DNA of 64,000 nucleotides from Nannocystis punicea (GCF_026965555.1 NZ_CP114040.1:2480001-2544000); one strand, 5' to 3'; shown: positions 18,761 to 28,244, counted from the stretch's first letter. Notes: generated from the sequence alone by a model not told the origin. Program-made: numbers and translations.

Positions 18761-20518
18761 ATGCACGCTCTCCCCAGCCTGGCCAGAACACCGTCAACGA
18801 TGCCGCACGGCTTCGCGCGCGGACTCGCGCATGGTACCTTCGCCGTGATGGTCCGCGCCGCCCTCATGTCCGTCTCTCTCGCGCTCGCCTGTGCGGGAGA
18901 CTTCGATCAGCTCCTCGAACAAGGCGGGCAGTACCCGATCACCGCGACCGACACGTCCAGCGGATCCACCAGCGACGACGCGACGCCCGAAGTGAGCACG
19001 ACGGACGCGAGCACGACGTCCGCCGCCGAGACATCGACGGACACGGCGACAACGACGAACAGCGGGAGCGAGAGCGACGGCGCGACCGGTTCCACGGGCG
19101 ACGACGGCAAGGCGGTCCCGGTCGGCGTCGAGGTGTTCTTGACCCCGTCGTCCGTGGACAAGGTCGGCGAGGTGCAGGTCACGGTGTCGACGTCGCGGCC
19201 GGTGTCGACGATCGACATCCTCGACGGCGATGTGCCGCTCGTGCTCGGCGCGGCGCCCGCGGTTCCCGTCTACGCGTTCGAGGTGACGTCGGACAACGTG
19301 CCCGGCGACGGCACGCACACGATTCGCGCCGTGGCCCACGCGGCCGACGGCGTGAGCGGGCAGGCCGAGAAGGACCTGACGATCGACGTCGCGCCCGGCG
19401 GCACCGACGTCTGGCCGCCCTACGTGCAGGCCGGCCCGATCAACGGCTTCACGAGCGCGGCCCTACTTGACGATGGGTCGATCGCCGCAGGAGGCTTCTA
19501 CGACACCCAGCAAGGGCTCGAGGCGATCGCGGTGAAGATCGACGGCGCGACGGGCAAGCTCGAGTCGGGGCCGGTCACGCTCGGCAAGGTCGCGCTCGCG
19601 TCCGCGGGGAACGGCCCGGCGATCACCGTGGGCGACGATGGCGCGGTGTTCGTCGCGTCGACGCGGCCCGGGCCGACATGGGCAGTGGCCAGGATAGGGC
19701 TCGGCGCGCCGTTGGCGTTCGAGTGGACGGCGACGGGCGACCCCAAGACCAAGGCGCTCGCGGTCACGGTCGCGGGTCCCTTCGTGATCGTGGTTGGCGG
19801 AATCGAGGTCTCGCCCGGCACGCATGACCTCCGGGTGTGGTGGCTGGCGGCCGAGGACGGAGCGCTGCTCCACGAGGCGCCGTTCGCCGCATCGCCCGAC
19901 GACGATCAGTGGAACAAGCGAGACGAGATCGCCCGCGGCGTGGCGCTCGTCGGCGACGAGGTCATCGTCGTCGGCGAGCGCGAGATCAACGGCGAGTTCA
20001 ACAAGGTCTATCGGCGCGCGGTCGTGCTGCGCTACTCGCTTGCGGGAGAGGCGCTCGGCGACTGGACTTCGCCCGGCGAGCTACTCGAGGAAGACGGCGC
20101 AATGGCCGTCGCGGCCCTGCGTGAAGGAGGGTTCGTGTTCGTTGGCTGGGGCCGCGACAAGGGCACGATCCGCCAGGTACTCACACACTGGTTCTCGACC
20201 GCGGGCCAGCCCGGATCCGTTCGGGTCGAGTCCACGCCGGGGAGCGACGCGATCGGCTACGCGATCGGTGAGGACCGCGAGGGCAAGCTCATCATCGCCG
20301 GCTCGCGCAAGCAGCCGGCCACCGACATGGACGCGTGGATCTTCGCCATCCCCGGCCCGCTCGGTGCGCACGTCTGGGACGTCGTCCGCAACGGGCCGGG
20401 CCAGGGGCCCGACAACGCCGCGGGGCTCGCCATGGGTCCGTGGGGCCACCCGTCCGTCGTGGGAAGCGAATTCGCCGACTTGCAGCCGCAGGCGTTCGCG
20501 CTGCGGCTCTACCCGTAA
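18761..20518 (+). CDS. Secreted lipoprotein-like protein with Ser/Thr-rich linker and repeat domain
   Basis: The protein has 585 aa from the ATG at 18761, which has a well placed AGGAG (18751-18755). An internal ATG at 18848 (MVRAALMSVSLALACAGDF) would give a more usual signal length. The hydrophobic segment ends in ALAC, an imperfect lipobox. A linker very rich in Ser, Thr and Asp (about 65-120) is followed by an immunoglobulin-like region (about 125-205). A large beta-rich part has recurring phrases such as ALLDDGSIAAGGFYD, which suggest a beta-propeller. It is probably an outer-surface or periplasmic protein of the kind common in Nannocystis-like genomes. Its last 12 codons are part of the junction duplication at 20481-20638. 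Confidence 0.8.
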   Translation: MHALPSLARTPSTMPHGFARGLAHGTFAVMVRAALMSVSLALACAGDFDQLLEQGGQYPITATDTSSGSTSDDATPEVSTTDASTTSAAETSTDTATTTNSGSESDGATGSTGDDGKAVPVGVEVFLTPSSVDKVGEVQVTVSTSRPVSTIDILDGDVPLVLGAAPAVPVYAFEVTSDNVPGDGTHTIRAVAHAADGVSGQAEKDLTIDVAPGGTDVWPPYVQAGPINGFTSAALLDDGSIAAGGFYDTQQGLEAIAVKIDGATGKLESGPVTLGKVALASAGNGPAITVGDDGAVFVASTRPGPTWAVARIGLGAPLAFEWTATGDPKTKALAVTVAGPFVIVVGGIEVSPGTHDLRVWWLAAEDGALLHEAPFAASPDDDQWNKRDEIARGVALVGDEVIVVGEREINGEFNKVYRRAVVLRYSLAGEALGDWTSPGELLEEDGAMAVAALREGGFVFVGWGRDKGTIRQVLTHWFSTAGQPGSVRVESTPGSDAIGYAIGEDREGKLIIAGSRKQPATDMDAWIFAIPGPLGAHVWDVVRNGPGQGPDNAAGLAMGPWGHPSVVGSEFADLQPQAFALRLYP

Positions 20519-20638
20519 GGGCTTACTGCGGCACGAACACGTCGCACTGCGACTTGAACTTGCAGCCGAGGGCGTTCGCACTGCGGCTACGCGCAGGGGC
20601 TCACTGCGGTACGAACACGTCGCACTGCGCCTTGATCT
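20481..20638. repeat. Two-copy tandem duplication across a convergent gene junction
   Basis: Unit 1 (20481-20560) and unit 2 (20561-20638) both begin TGCAGCCG, continue with GGCGTTCGC and CTGCGGCT, and end with CGAACACGTCGCACTGCG plus CTTGAACT or CTTGATCT. Each unit joins the 3' end of the plus-strand lipoprotein gene to the 3' end of the minus-strand vWA lipoprotein gene. Unit 1 supplies the plus-gene stop; unit 2 supplies the minus-gene stop. Confidence 0.85.
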
Positions 20639-21692
20639 TCGCCGCCGCGGCAGCGAAGTACTCGGCGTAGCCTTGGTCGTTGCAGATCGAGCCGAACACT
20701 GAATTCGGGAGGAGGAGTTGCTGCCACGTGCGCAGCCTGTGCTCGCCGCCGGGATCATAGCCGCACAGGCCGTCCGGGTCGTCGATGTCGTTCGAGATCA
20801 CGAGGAGCACCACCGCGTCCGCGTTCCCGCCCTTGGCCTCGACCAGTGCATCGGCCCAATCCTGGGGCGTGCCTGCACTGTCCTCGTCCCACATGTCATC
20901 GATGGCGACGACCACGAGGAGCGCGTCGTCGCGGAGGAAGCCCGCGTTGCAGCCGGCCGGCGCGTTGATCTCGTCCTCCAATGCGCTGACGGCGGCCTCG
21001 GCGACCAATCCGCCGCCGCTGGTACCGACTGACGCGACGCACGTGAAGGCGCCGTCCAGATCGGCCTGGCTCGCGGTGATGTAGCGGTTTCCGCCGGAAA
21101 GGTCGCACCGCTCGTTGCTCGCGTCCCACCCCGCGGAGAAGGTGATGCCCGCGCCCTGCACCGTGTCACAAGGCTCGAGCGCCGCCCCGCACGGATAGTC
21201 CTCCGGCCCGGTCGGGCAGGTGTCGACGCAGCCCTTGCAGCTCGGGATCCCCCACACGCCGCTACCTTGCAACGGCACGAGGATGTGGTAGTCGAAGCCG
21301 GCGAATTCCGTCTCGAGCGTGTCGACGAAGCCCGGAAAGCTCGTCTTGAGCCAATCCTGCGCGCCCTTCATCGTCCATCGCGAGCTGATCGAGAACACGA
21401 GATCGACCTTGCCCATGCAGCCCGGCGGCGGCTTGTCGCCGCCGTCCGGCGGCGTGCCGCCGTCCGGGATGCCGGAGCTCCCCGAACTGGTGGAACTGTT
21501 CGACGCCGCTGAGCTCGCCGCCGAGTCCTCGGCCGAGCTGGTGGAGGTCGACGTCGATGTCGACGTGTCGCCGCCGCTTGAGCTGGTCCCCGGAGGCGCC
21601 GTCGTGATGCTCGTGGCGAACCCCGACTCCTGCCCCTCGCCGTTGTTGCAGGCGGCGAGGGCGGCGAGAGCGGCGAGCGCGATGCGGCGCAT
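20601..21692 (-). CDS. vWA-like lipoprotein
   Basis: The protein has 363 aa from the ATG at 21692, preferred because it opens a textbook lipoprotein signal (MRRIALAALAALAAC, Cys15). A low-complexity Ser/Thr linker (about 25-75) is followed by a vWA-like domain starting KVDLVFSISSRWTM. At that point related proteins have DxSxS; the first Asp is Ser here, so metal binding at the MIDAS is probably lost. Eight or more cysteines (for example SCKGCVDTCP, PCGAALEPC) suggest disulfides on the outside of the membrane. It is convergent with the gene at 18.8-20.5 kb. The role is unknown; adhesion or scaffold functions are typical of the fold. Confidence 0.82.
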   Translation of the reverse strand: MRRIALAALAALAACNNGEGQESGFATSITTAPPGTSSSGGDTSTSTSTSTSSAEDSAASSAASNSSTSSGSSGIPDGGTPPDGGDKPPPGCMGKVDLVFSISSRWTMKGAQDWLKTSFPGFVDTLETEFAGFDYHILVPLQGSGVWGIPSCKGCVDTCPTGPEDYPCGAALEPCDTVQGAGITFSAGWDASNERCDLSGGNRYITASQADLDGAFTCVASVGTSGGGLVAEAAVSALEDEINAPAGCNAGFLRDDALLVVVAIDDMWDEDSAGTPQDWADALVEAKGGNADAVVLLVISNDIDDPDGLCGYDPGGEHRLRTWQQLLLPNSVFGSICNDQGYAEYFAAAAAKIKAQCDVFVPQ

Positions 21693-21841
21693 GATGTTGA
21701 GCCTAGCGCGTGCCGCGGGCGATGTCACTCCAAGGGGCGGTGGTCCGCGGCAACCTGCACGGCTCCTCGTGGAGCAGCTCCGGCAGCGGCCGCCAGGCGA
21801 TGATGTTGTCGGGAAGCTTGTCACTGTCGTCGTGGGACATG

Positions 21842-21856
21842 ACAGCTATAAGCTGT
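21842..21856. promoter_or_regulatory. Short palindrome upstream of the vWA lipoprotein gene
   Basis: ACAGCT-ATA-AGCTGT has perfect 6-bp arms and an AT centre. It lies 150 nt upstream of the vWA lipoprotein start. It is a candidate operator only. Confidence 0.25.
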
Positions 21857-21893
21857 GGCACCATCATTCCTTGTCGCCCTTCACCGAAGCTGG

Positions 21894-22112
21894 TCAGGCC
21901 TCGAGCCTTTCCAGCCACCTGCGCGGCTGCGGCCAAGGCTCTCCATCGATCAGCAGGTAGGCCTTCTGGCAGCTTCTCGTGCAGAGATAGACGGCGTCGG
22001 CCTTCTCGCCACGGTGGGTCTCCTTCACCAGCCGCAAGTACTGGTCCGAGACATCTCGGACAGGTTCGTTGCATCCGTTACAGAGGGGTTTGGGGTCAGA
22101 GAAGCACGCCAT
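21894..22112 (-). CDS. Small zinc-finger-like protein
   Basis: The protein has 72 aa from the ATG at 22112; an in-frame GTG lies at 22127. It has two cysteine pairs, LCNGCNEP and YLCTRSCQKAY, spaced as in a small treble-clef or zinc-ribbon, and an aromatic, basic C-terminus. It is on the same strand as McrBC, 243 nt after McrC, so it could belong to that unit, but the gap is long for an operon. No family was recognised. Confidence 0.55.
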   Translation of the reverse strand: MACFSDPKPLCNGCNEPVRDVSDQYLRLVKETHRGEKADAVYLCTRSCQKAYLLIDGEPWPQPRRWLERLEA

Positions 22113-22355
22113 AACCCTCTGTACCACCGCTTGGAGCGCGATACGGCGACGTGCCCCCGCACTAACAGGGGCCGGTTCGTGGGCCGGGTTCGGATCCGAC
22201 CGGTAGTTGACGGTGTTCGGTCCGGGCTGCTTGACGCCCGGCTTGCCTGGTATTGCCCTCAGGCATGTCCAGGGAATCCCAGGGACCGTGGTTGGGCTGG
22301 GGCTCGGAGAATCGCGGAGCGCGGGGGTTCGTCGCCGCGGGCGAGCGCGAGCAGC

Positions 22356-23444
22356 TCAATCCGGGAAGACGCGCGCAAGCACGGCCATCAGGCGGGCCTC
22401 GACGTCGGGCCAGGACGCCGAGAGATCGACCGTGGCCACGCGGATCGTGTGGCCCTGAACCCGCATCGCCTCCTCGACCTCGCGCTCGGTCGTCGGGTAG
22501 AGCAGCAGCCCACCGGCGTCTCGGTGGGCCTGGCTGCGGTGCTCCTGCGTCCGAAGGTACGTATAGAGCTGGTAGAGGTTCTCGGTCCGGAACCGCAGCG
22601 GGCCGTGGAGCGAACGGACGAGCGTGTGGCGCGCGAACTTCGTGTCGACGACGACCCGGCGGTGCGGCGCGGCCCGCTCGGTCAGCGTAATGTCCGTCGT
22701 CATGGTCGGGACGTACGCCGATTCCAGCTCGTCGTGCCACTGCAGCGTCTCGCAGCGTACGTCGTATGCCGTCGCATGCGTACGCCAGAAGTTGCGCACG
22801 AACCGCTCGAACAGCCGGCGGAAGTGGACTTCGTCGCGCAGCAGAGCGTGCACCGCGTGGTCGCCGGCGGCCTCGGTGGGCATGCGCAGGTCGTAGACGA
22901 GGCGGCAGATCGAAAGCGGCAGGATGTAGGCCTCGTCGTTCCGTCCGAGTTGCAGCCGCGAGAAGTCCTGGGCTGACACGGCGACGAGCGGCACGCCCTC
23001 CATCGCCCGCACCTGGGCCCGCAGGTCGGCACGCAGCACGGCGAGCGGCCCCGGGACGGCAGGCGCCAGCCGGGGGTCGTCGGCGAGGCGCGCGAGCGTC
23101 GCCCGCAGGACGCGGTTCGGCGGCGTGTCGAGTGTCAGCGCCGAGAACCGGCAGGTCGTCCGCCCGGCCTGGAGCTGCAGCCCCGCGAGCGTGTGGGTGA
23201 AGTCGATACGCCCCCGGATCCCGCGCACAAGCTCGACGCGGGGCTGATGTCGGTGCGCCAGACGTCGCTGCAGCAGGCGCCCGGTTGCGTCAACGAGGAC
23301 CCGCGCGAGCAGCCCGAGCAGCGACGGTGCCTCCTCGACCGCGGCACGCGTACCCCCGGCGAACGCGGCGAGGTCCCAGGCGTACAGCAGCAGGTACCAG
23401 GCGTTGCGGACGGGGATCCCGTGGTCGCCGAGGACGCCGCTCAT
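22356..23444 (-). CDS. mcrC: McrC-like component of 5-methylcytosine type IV restriction system
   Basis: The protein has 362 aa. The ATG at 23444 overlaps the McrB stop (ATGA). It begins IPVRNAWYLLLYAWDL, a standard McrC opening. The C-terminal half has the PD-(D/E)xK nuclease layout: TTDITL, then RRVVVDTKFA (D-x-K). An LYQLYTYLR helix follows and is also typical of the family. McrC binds the McrB ring and supplies DNA cleavage of modified invading DNA. The length is usual for the family and the core residues are present, so it is likely functional. Confidence 0.92.
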   Translation of the reverse strand: MSGVLGDHGIPVRNAWYLLLYAWDLAAFAGGTRAAVEEAPSLLGLLARVLVDATGRLLQRRLAHRHQPRVELVRGIRGRIDFTHTLAGLQLQAGRTTCRFSALTLDTPPNRVLRATLARLADDPRLAPAVPGPLAVLRADLRAQVRAMEGVPLVAVSAQDFSRLQLGRNDEAYILPLSICRLVYDLRMPTEAAGDHAVHALLRDEVHFRRLFERFVRNFWRTHATAYDVRCETLQWHDELESAYVPTMTTDITLTERAAPHRRVVVDTKFARHTLVRSLHGPLRFRTENLYQLYTYLRTQEHRSQAHRDAGGLLLYPTTEREVEEAMRVQGHTIRVATVDLSASWPDVEARLMAVLARVFPD

Positions 23445-25555
23445 GCCAGCAGGGCCTCGCGGGCGTGATGGGCCTTGCCGCGGTCGTCGTGCCAGTACTC
23501 CTCGAGCATCGGCGCGACTTCGGTCTCGACGATCTCCCGGTACCATGCTTCGTCCAGCTCGGAGAAGTCCTGCCCCGTCGGGCAGAAGAAGCTGTGGCCG
23601 ATGCACAGCGAGGGGCCGAGGCGGGCGTCCTCCGCGATCGTCCGGTTGAGCGCCCCCATGCGCGCGACGATCCGCTGGATCAGCCGCGGGTTCATGCCGC
23701 GTTCGCGCAGCCAGGCCGCGTACTCCGGAGCGGCGAAGCGCGGCTCGAGCATGACAAACGCGAAGCGACGGCGCAGGGCGAAGTCCACCAGCGCGAGCGA
23801 CCGGTCGGCGAGGTTCATCGTCCCGATCACGTACACGTTCTCCGGGACCTCCAGTCGCTCGTCGGGGCTCCGGCGGTACAAGGGAGTCACCGCTTGTTCT
23901 TTTCCACGCTTGTCGTGCTCGAGCAGCATTAGCAGCTCGCCGAAGATCTGCGCCAGGTTGCCGCGGTTAATCTCGTCGAGGATCAGCACGTGCGGTCGCT
24001 CGTCAGTGCGGGCGCGCGCGCACAGCTCGAGGAACGGACCGTCCCGCAGCAGGAACTGACCGGCCTGATCAGTCGGGCGATAGCCGCGGACGAAGTCCTC
24101 GTAGCTCGTCGACGGGTGGAACTGCACCGTGGTCACTCGTGACGGGTCACGCTCCGCCATCAACATGTACGCCAGCTTCCTCGCCACGAACGTCTTCCCC
24201 GTCCCCGGGGCGCCTTGCAGCACGAGGTTCTTCTTGGCCCGCAGCCGGCGCAGCGCCACGTGCACTTCCTCCTCCGTGAGGAACACCCCCTCGCGCTTGA
24301 GGTCCGCCGCTCCGTACGGTGGGATCGCGGGGGTCGGCTCGACGTCCGCTGCGCCTGTGGCCGGCGCGACCGCGGCGACGCCGGGTCCCCACCACCGGTT
24401 CGTGAAGTAGTCGAAGTCCTGCGCCTCTCCATGGGAGACGAACCGGATCAGGCGCTGCGCCAGCGTACTTTTCTTGCGCAGCCGCCAGAGCGTCCTGAGC
24501 GATGTGTAGAAGTACCACGCCCGCGGCGGATCGAGCGGCGTCCACTCGACTTCGACGATCCGCCCGTCGCCCCGGTTGGCGACCACGGTGCCGACCGCCT
24601 TCAGGATCATTTTCGAGACGCTGTGGCCGCGGGCGTCGAAAGGAAGATCGCGGTTCTGCACCGTCGAGGCCTTGATGACGATGCGATCGCCCGGGCGCAT
24701 CGCCCGGACCTCGTCGAGGTAGCGGTCCCTGTATCCGTTCTCCCAGATCCCCTCGCTCAGGAACCGCCGCGTCTGATCGGCCTCGGGCGCGTCGTCCCAG
24801 TACGACCCCACAAACCAGTAGTCAACGTCCTCCCGCGTCGGCGGCAGCGCGGACGGCGACACGTCGGACGACCGGGCGAGCCAGGCGGCGGCGGAGAGCC
24901 CGGGGAGGTCATCCCCGTACTTGCTCTCGACCTGCTCGAGCATCCGCGTGTACCACTCCGCGTCAAGGCCGCGCGGCGGCAGGACGACCCCCGTGTGCGC
25001 GCGCATTGTGCTGTCGAGGCTCAGGAAGCGCCGTGGACGGATCCAGAACAGCCCGATCGTCAGGTTGACGTTGGTGCCCCACACCTGCAGGGCCCGGTCG
25101 AACGCCGCCAGAAACGCCGGGTCTCGGAGCGGGTCCTCGCCAAGCGCCCGTTCGTACACGTCCCACAGGCGACGCACGTCCTCGGGCCCGCGCCGCGCTT
25201 GATAGCCGATGAACCAGGAGCGCTGATTGTTGAGCAGCGGCACCCCGGAGAAGCCGGTCGGCGCCGCTGTCGTGAGCCCAAAAAGATTGCGTGCGGCCGC
25301 CAGCATCTGCCGCCGCGCGTCGTCCTGGATCCCGCGGTTGAACGCGCCGAGGAACGTGAACGGGTCGATCTCCGCGAGCGGGAACTGGCGCCCCGTCTCG
25401 TCGCGATCCCCGAGCGGGGTCACCGGCAGCTTCCTCGTCCGGAGCTCCTCAAGGAACGCGAGCAGCTCCGGCTGGCGATCGCGCCACGCGAGCAGGGCCT
25501 CCGCCATGTGCTCGAAGAAGGGGATCCAGGAGAAGTCGACGTCTTGCTGGGCCAC
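23441..25555 (-). CDS. mcrB: McrB-like AAA+ GTPase of type IV restriction system
   Basis: The protein has 704 aa starting at a GTG at 25555; no upstream ATG fits. The N-terminal third is unassigned. Residues about 245-400 resemble an EVE/PUA-type modified-base reader (VDYWFVGSYWDD, RPGDRIVIKAS, ILKAVGTVV). The C-terminal part is an McrB AAA+ motor with GAPGTGKTFVARKLAYML, LILDEINRGN and IGTMNLADRSLALVDFALRR. McrB hydrolyses GTP, recognises modified DNA through its N-terminal domains and translocates with McrC. The reader domain probably sets which modification is restricted. The overlap with mcrC shows translational coupling. Confidence 0.93.
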   Translation of the reverse strand: MAQQDVDFSWIPFFEHMAEALLAWRDRQPELLAFLEELRTRKLPVTPLGDRDETGRQFPLAEIDPFTFLGAFNRGIQDDARRQMLAAARNLFGLTTAAPTGFSGVPLLNNQRSWFIGYQARRGPEDVRRLWDVYERALGEDPLRDPAFLAAFDRALQVWGTNVNLTIGLFWIRPRRFLSLDSTMRAHTGVVLPPRGLDAEWYTRMLEQVESKYGDDLPGLSAAAWLARSSDVSPSALPPTREDVDYWFVGSYWDDAPEADQTRRFLSEGIWENGYRDRYLDEVRAMRPGDRIVIKASTVQNRDLPFDARGHSVSKMILKAVGTVVANRGDGRIVEVEWTPLDPPRAWYFYTSLRTLWRLRKKSTLAQRLIRFVSHGEAQDFDYFTNRWWGPGVAAVAPATGAADVEPTPAIPPYGAADLKREGVFLTEEEVHVALRRLRAKKNLVLQGAPGTGKTFVARKLAYMLMAERDPSRVTTVQFHPSTSYEDFVRGYRPTDQAGQFLLRDGPFLELCARARTDERPHVLILDEINRGNLAQIFGELLMLLEHDKRGKEQAVTPLYRRSPDERLEVPENVYVIGTMNLADRSLALVDFALRRRFAFVMLEPRFAAPEYAAWLRERGMNPRLIQRIVARMGALNRTIAEDARLGPSLCIGHSFFCPTGQDFSELDEAWYREIVETEVAPMLEEYWHDDRGKAHHAREALLA

Positions 25556-25786
25556 GCGACCAGCATTCTACGGGGTTCGTCGCCGCAGCACGTGCCCGCG
25601 TGCATGCGCGCAGCCGCGCCGTGCGCGGCCTTCGCGGCGCTTGCTCCTCATCGTCGCCGCAGGGTGCCGCGGATGCTCGAGAGCAGCGCGGCGCGCACGT
25701 CGGCCGAGCACCTTCTCCGCCCCCGCTCACGCCGGCAGCCGGTAGCGGCATGGTCCGCGTCGAGTCAGATGGCTCCATACAGTATC

Positions 25787-26659
25787 ATGCTCGAGACCAT
25801 GCCAGGGACGCCTCCGGGGGATCGATTCGAGCATCACGGCGTGCCCGTCGAGACCCGCGAGCAATGGGCCGCACGCCAGGCTGCGGTGCAGGCTCGGGCG
25901 CAGGAAGAAGCGCGACAGCGGGCCACCGCGGCCCGGGCCGAAGCAGCGGCGCGGCAGCAGCAGGCCGCCGAAGTAAAGCGCCGCCGGTCAAAGGCTGAGG
26001 TCGCGGAGCAGGTCTCCGCCGCACGACGCGAGCGCTCGCCCGGTAGCGAGGGTGCTGCACTGCGAACCGATGTTCTTTGGCGACGGCTCGGGCTCATCGC
26101 GGTTTTGGCCCTGGCTGGCGGCGTAGTAATCGCGCTCGACATGTTCACTCGCAGCGCGACGAACGGCCCCTCGGACGACCGCGCCGCGGCGGCACCCGCA
26201 GCGTCGTCGGTGATGACAAGTGTTGCGACGCCAAGCAATCCCGGTCCCCCGGCGACTACGTCGAGGCGAACACGGGAACTAAACGATACGCCCGACATCT
26301 GGGGCGGGCTGCGAGGAACCGAGCCGTGGAGTGCCAAGCCAGGCATCGACCCCGAGCCGAGTGGTTGGTGGTGTGTTTGCTACAAGACACGCACGGGCGA
26401 AGATCGTACCGCCTGCCGGCGGCTCGCCACCGAGTGCGCCGCGCTGCGCCAGATGATTCAGAGTGAAGGGTCATCGGCGATCCTGCGCGGCTCGGCCACG
26501 CCCGACGCGTGCAAGCACACTCATGGACCTTACCCATGGATCACGCTCGGACACCCTGGCGCGTGGCTCCCGTCGGATTACTCCGACGCGCCGCGTACCG
26601 GCGCTGAGCAGCGCGATCGCCGTCGCGCCACCCAGGCGTCCGGCGTCTGCGCCCTCTAA
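25787..26659 (+). CDS. Single-pass membrane protein with Cys-containing extracytoplasmic domain
   Basis: The protein has 290 aa from the ATG at 25787; ATGs at 25769 and 25799 are also possible. The cytoplasmic part is an Ala/Gln/Arg/Glu-rich coiled coil (about 20-85). One transmembrane helix (about 98-118, LGLIAVLALAGGVVIALDMF) is followed by a Ser/Thr/Pro linker. A small C-terminal domain has WWCVCYKTRTGEDRTACRRL and further cysteines, probably disulfide-bonded. No family was recognised. Its stop overlaps that of the convergent membrane-operon gene by two bases. Confidence 0.72.
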   Translation: MLETMPGTPPGDRFEHHGVPVETREQWAARQAAVQARAQEEARQRATAARAEAAARQQQAAEVKRRRSKAEVAEQVSAARRERSPGSEGAALRTDVLWRRLGLIAVLALAGGVVIALDMFTRSATNGPSDDRAAAAPAASSVMTSVATPSNPGPPATTSRRTRELNDTPDIWGGLRGTEPWSAKPGIDPEPSGWWCVCYKTRTGEDRTACRRLATECAALRQMIQSEGSSAILRGSATPDACKHTHGPYPWITLGHPGAWLPSDYSDAPRTGAEQRDRRRATQASGVCAL

Positions 26660-28239
26660 CGGACGCTGCGCCGCAGGCCGAGGGCGAGCGAGCACACGGC
26701 GAGCGCGAGCAGGACCAGCCCGAGGGCGTCCCGGTCGCGTCGCATCGCCGCCACGATCGTGTCGATCTCTGTCGCCGACAGCAGTGGCTGCGCGACGACC
26801 CCTTCGGGAACCGGGCTCGGCTGCAGCCCCGCCGCGCACGTGCTCGACGTCAGAACGTTCGCCGCCCAGACGATCGTGCTCATCACGGCATGGAACGTGG
26901 TCGGGTCGTACGTCGGAGTCTTGGGGTCGAGGACGTCCTCGCCGATGTCAACGATGACGCGATCACCTGCGCAGCGAATCGTCGGTGGATCGATCCCCGA
27001 CCACGAGAACGGTCCCGTGGCTAGCTCCTGTGCGTCGATCTGCCTGGGCTCGTTGGGTGCTGCGGTCGAAGTCTTCGAGCGGATGACGATCGACTCCGGT
27101 CCAGGCTCGACGAGGATGTCGGCGGCATCGGTCAGCCGCAGCGACGACAGCCCACGGGCGTTCAAATCGTGGGCGAACTCTTTGGACGCATGGATGAGCG
27201 TCAGCGCCTCGGCGAACACCGAACTGCGGCCGGTGACCCGAATGTCCGACGAACCGCCGCTGGTGCGCACGGGCGTACTGCCATGGCCGGCGCGCAGCAG
27301 GAGCCCGTGGTGTCGCTCGCTCAGCCGTATCACGTCCTCGGCCGAGCACCCGTCGCCGACGAGGCGCATGCGGACGGCGCGCTGGCCATCCGCCCGGCAT
27401 TCCAAGGCAGACTCTGCGGGGACCATCTTACAAGACGCCACATCCGCCCGCCCATGGGTCGTCAGCGCTGCCTGTACATCGCACGCGTCGCCGGTGACTA
27501 CCGCGAACACCTCGAGCGCCTGCAACGATTCGATGATCTGCGCGCGGGCGAGTCGCAGGACGCTCTGGGCGCTCCGGACGGTCCCGCGCGGTCCGCTCGG
27601 GCAGGCGTGGATGCCCCGCGCCGAGAGCGTGCCCATCATGATGTCCCACGGGTCCGGATCGCCGAGCCGCGGTCCAGCGTCGATCTCGACCGCCGTCAGC
27701 AGGTAGGCGCGCGCCGCGACCTCGACCAAGCTCAGCTCGATCTCGACCAGGTCGAAGACGCCGAGGTCGGCGCAGTCCTTACGGCAGCTCGTCGGCTTGC
27801 GAAAGCCCCGCTCGGCCGAGCGCAGCAGCGCCGAGCGCAGCTGGCCGGAGCCGGCCTCGTCATCGATCTCACAGCACACGGCCTCGACCCACTCGTACGT
27901 TTCCTCGGTCCACGAGACACGCGACAGCAGCGGGAGGTCTTCCTCGCAGCCGACGTCGCGGTCCTGCACGATCACATGGCTGGCGACCTCAAGGTGGACC
28001 AGCGGCGGGAGCAGCAGCGCGAAGCCGGCGACGGCGCAGATCGGCGCGGCGAGCGTGAGCGCCAGCGAGCGTCCGTGCAGCCTGCCACGGGCCAGACGCC
28101 GCTCGTGCTCCGTCAGCGGCCCCGAGAAACGGCGCGGCCAGTACAGCACGACGGCGAGGCCGGCGATCCCGACGAGCGCGAGCCAGAGCAGCGCCGAACC
28201 TGTCCCGGAGGTCATGGAGAGCACTGTCGTCGAATCCAT
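26656..28239 (-). CDS. Membrane protein, last gene of the MoxR membrane operon
   Basis: The protein has 527 aa from the ATG at 28239, 5 nt after the stop of the DUF58-like gene. It has two N-terminal transmembrane helices (about 17-36 and about 58-82). A long extracytoplasmic part has paired cysteines (VGCEEDL, VCCEIDD, CRKDCADLG, GDACDVQ). A C-terminal helix is at about 505-522. The position suggests a stator or periplasmic sensor component working with the MoxR and vWA-like proteins. No known family is evident. Confidence 0.75.
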   Translation of the reverse strand: MDSTTVLSMTSGTGSALLWLALVGIAGLAVVLYWPRRFSGPLTEHERRLARGRLHGRSLALTLAAPICAVAGFALLLPPLVHLEVASHVIVQDRDVGCEEDLPLLSRVSWTEETYEWVEAVCCEIDDEAGSGQLRSALLRSAERGFRKPTSCRKDCADLGVFDLVEIELSLVEVAARAYLLTAVEIDAGPRLGDPDPWDIMMGTLSARGIHACPSGPRGTVRSAQSVLRLARAQIIESLQALEVFAVVTGDACDVQAALTTHGRADVASCKMVPAESALECRADGQRAVRMRLVGDGCSAEDVIRLSERHHGLLLRAGHGSTPVRTSGGSSDIRVTGRSSVFAEALTLIHASKEFAHDLNARGLSSLRLTDAADILVEPGPESIVIRSKTSTAAPNEPRQIDAQELATGPFSWSGIDPPTIRCAGDRVIVDIGEDVLDPKTPTYDPTTFHAVMSTIVWAANVLTSSTCAAGLQPSPVPEGVVAQPLLSATEIDTIVAAMRRDRDALGLVLLALAVCSLALGLRRSVR

Positions 28240-28244
28240 TCGAA

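Noticed and set aside
24215..25786. Plus-strand extension upstream of the membrane protein at 25787
   Set aside because: It is antisense to mcrB and composed of Arg/Pro/Val low-complexity sequence; the true gene starts near 25787.
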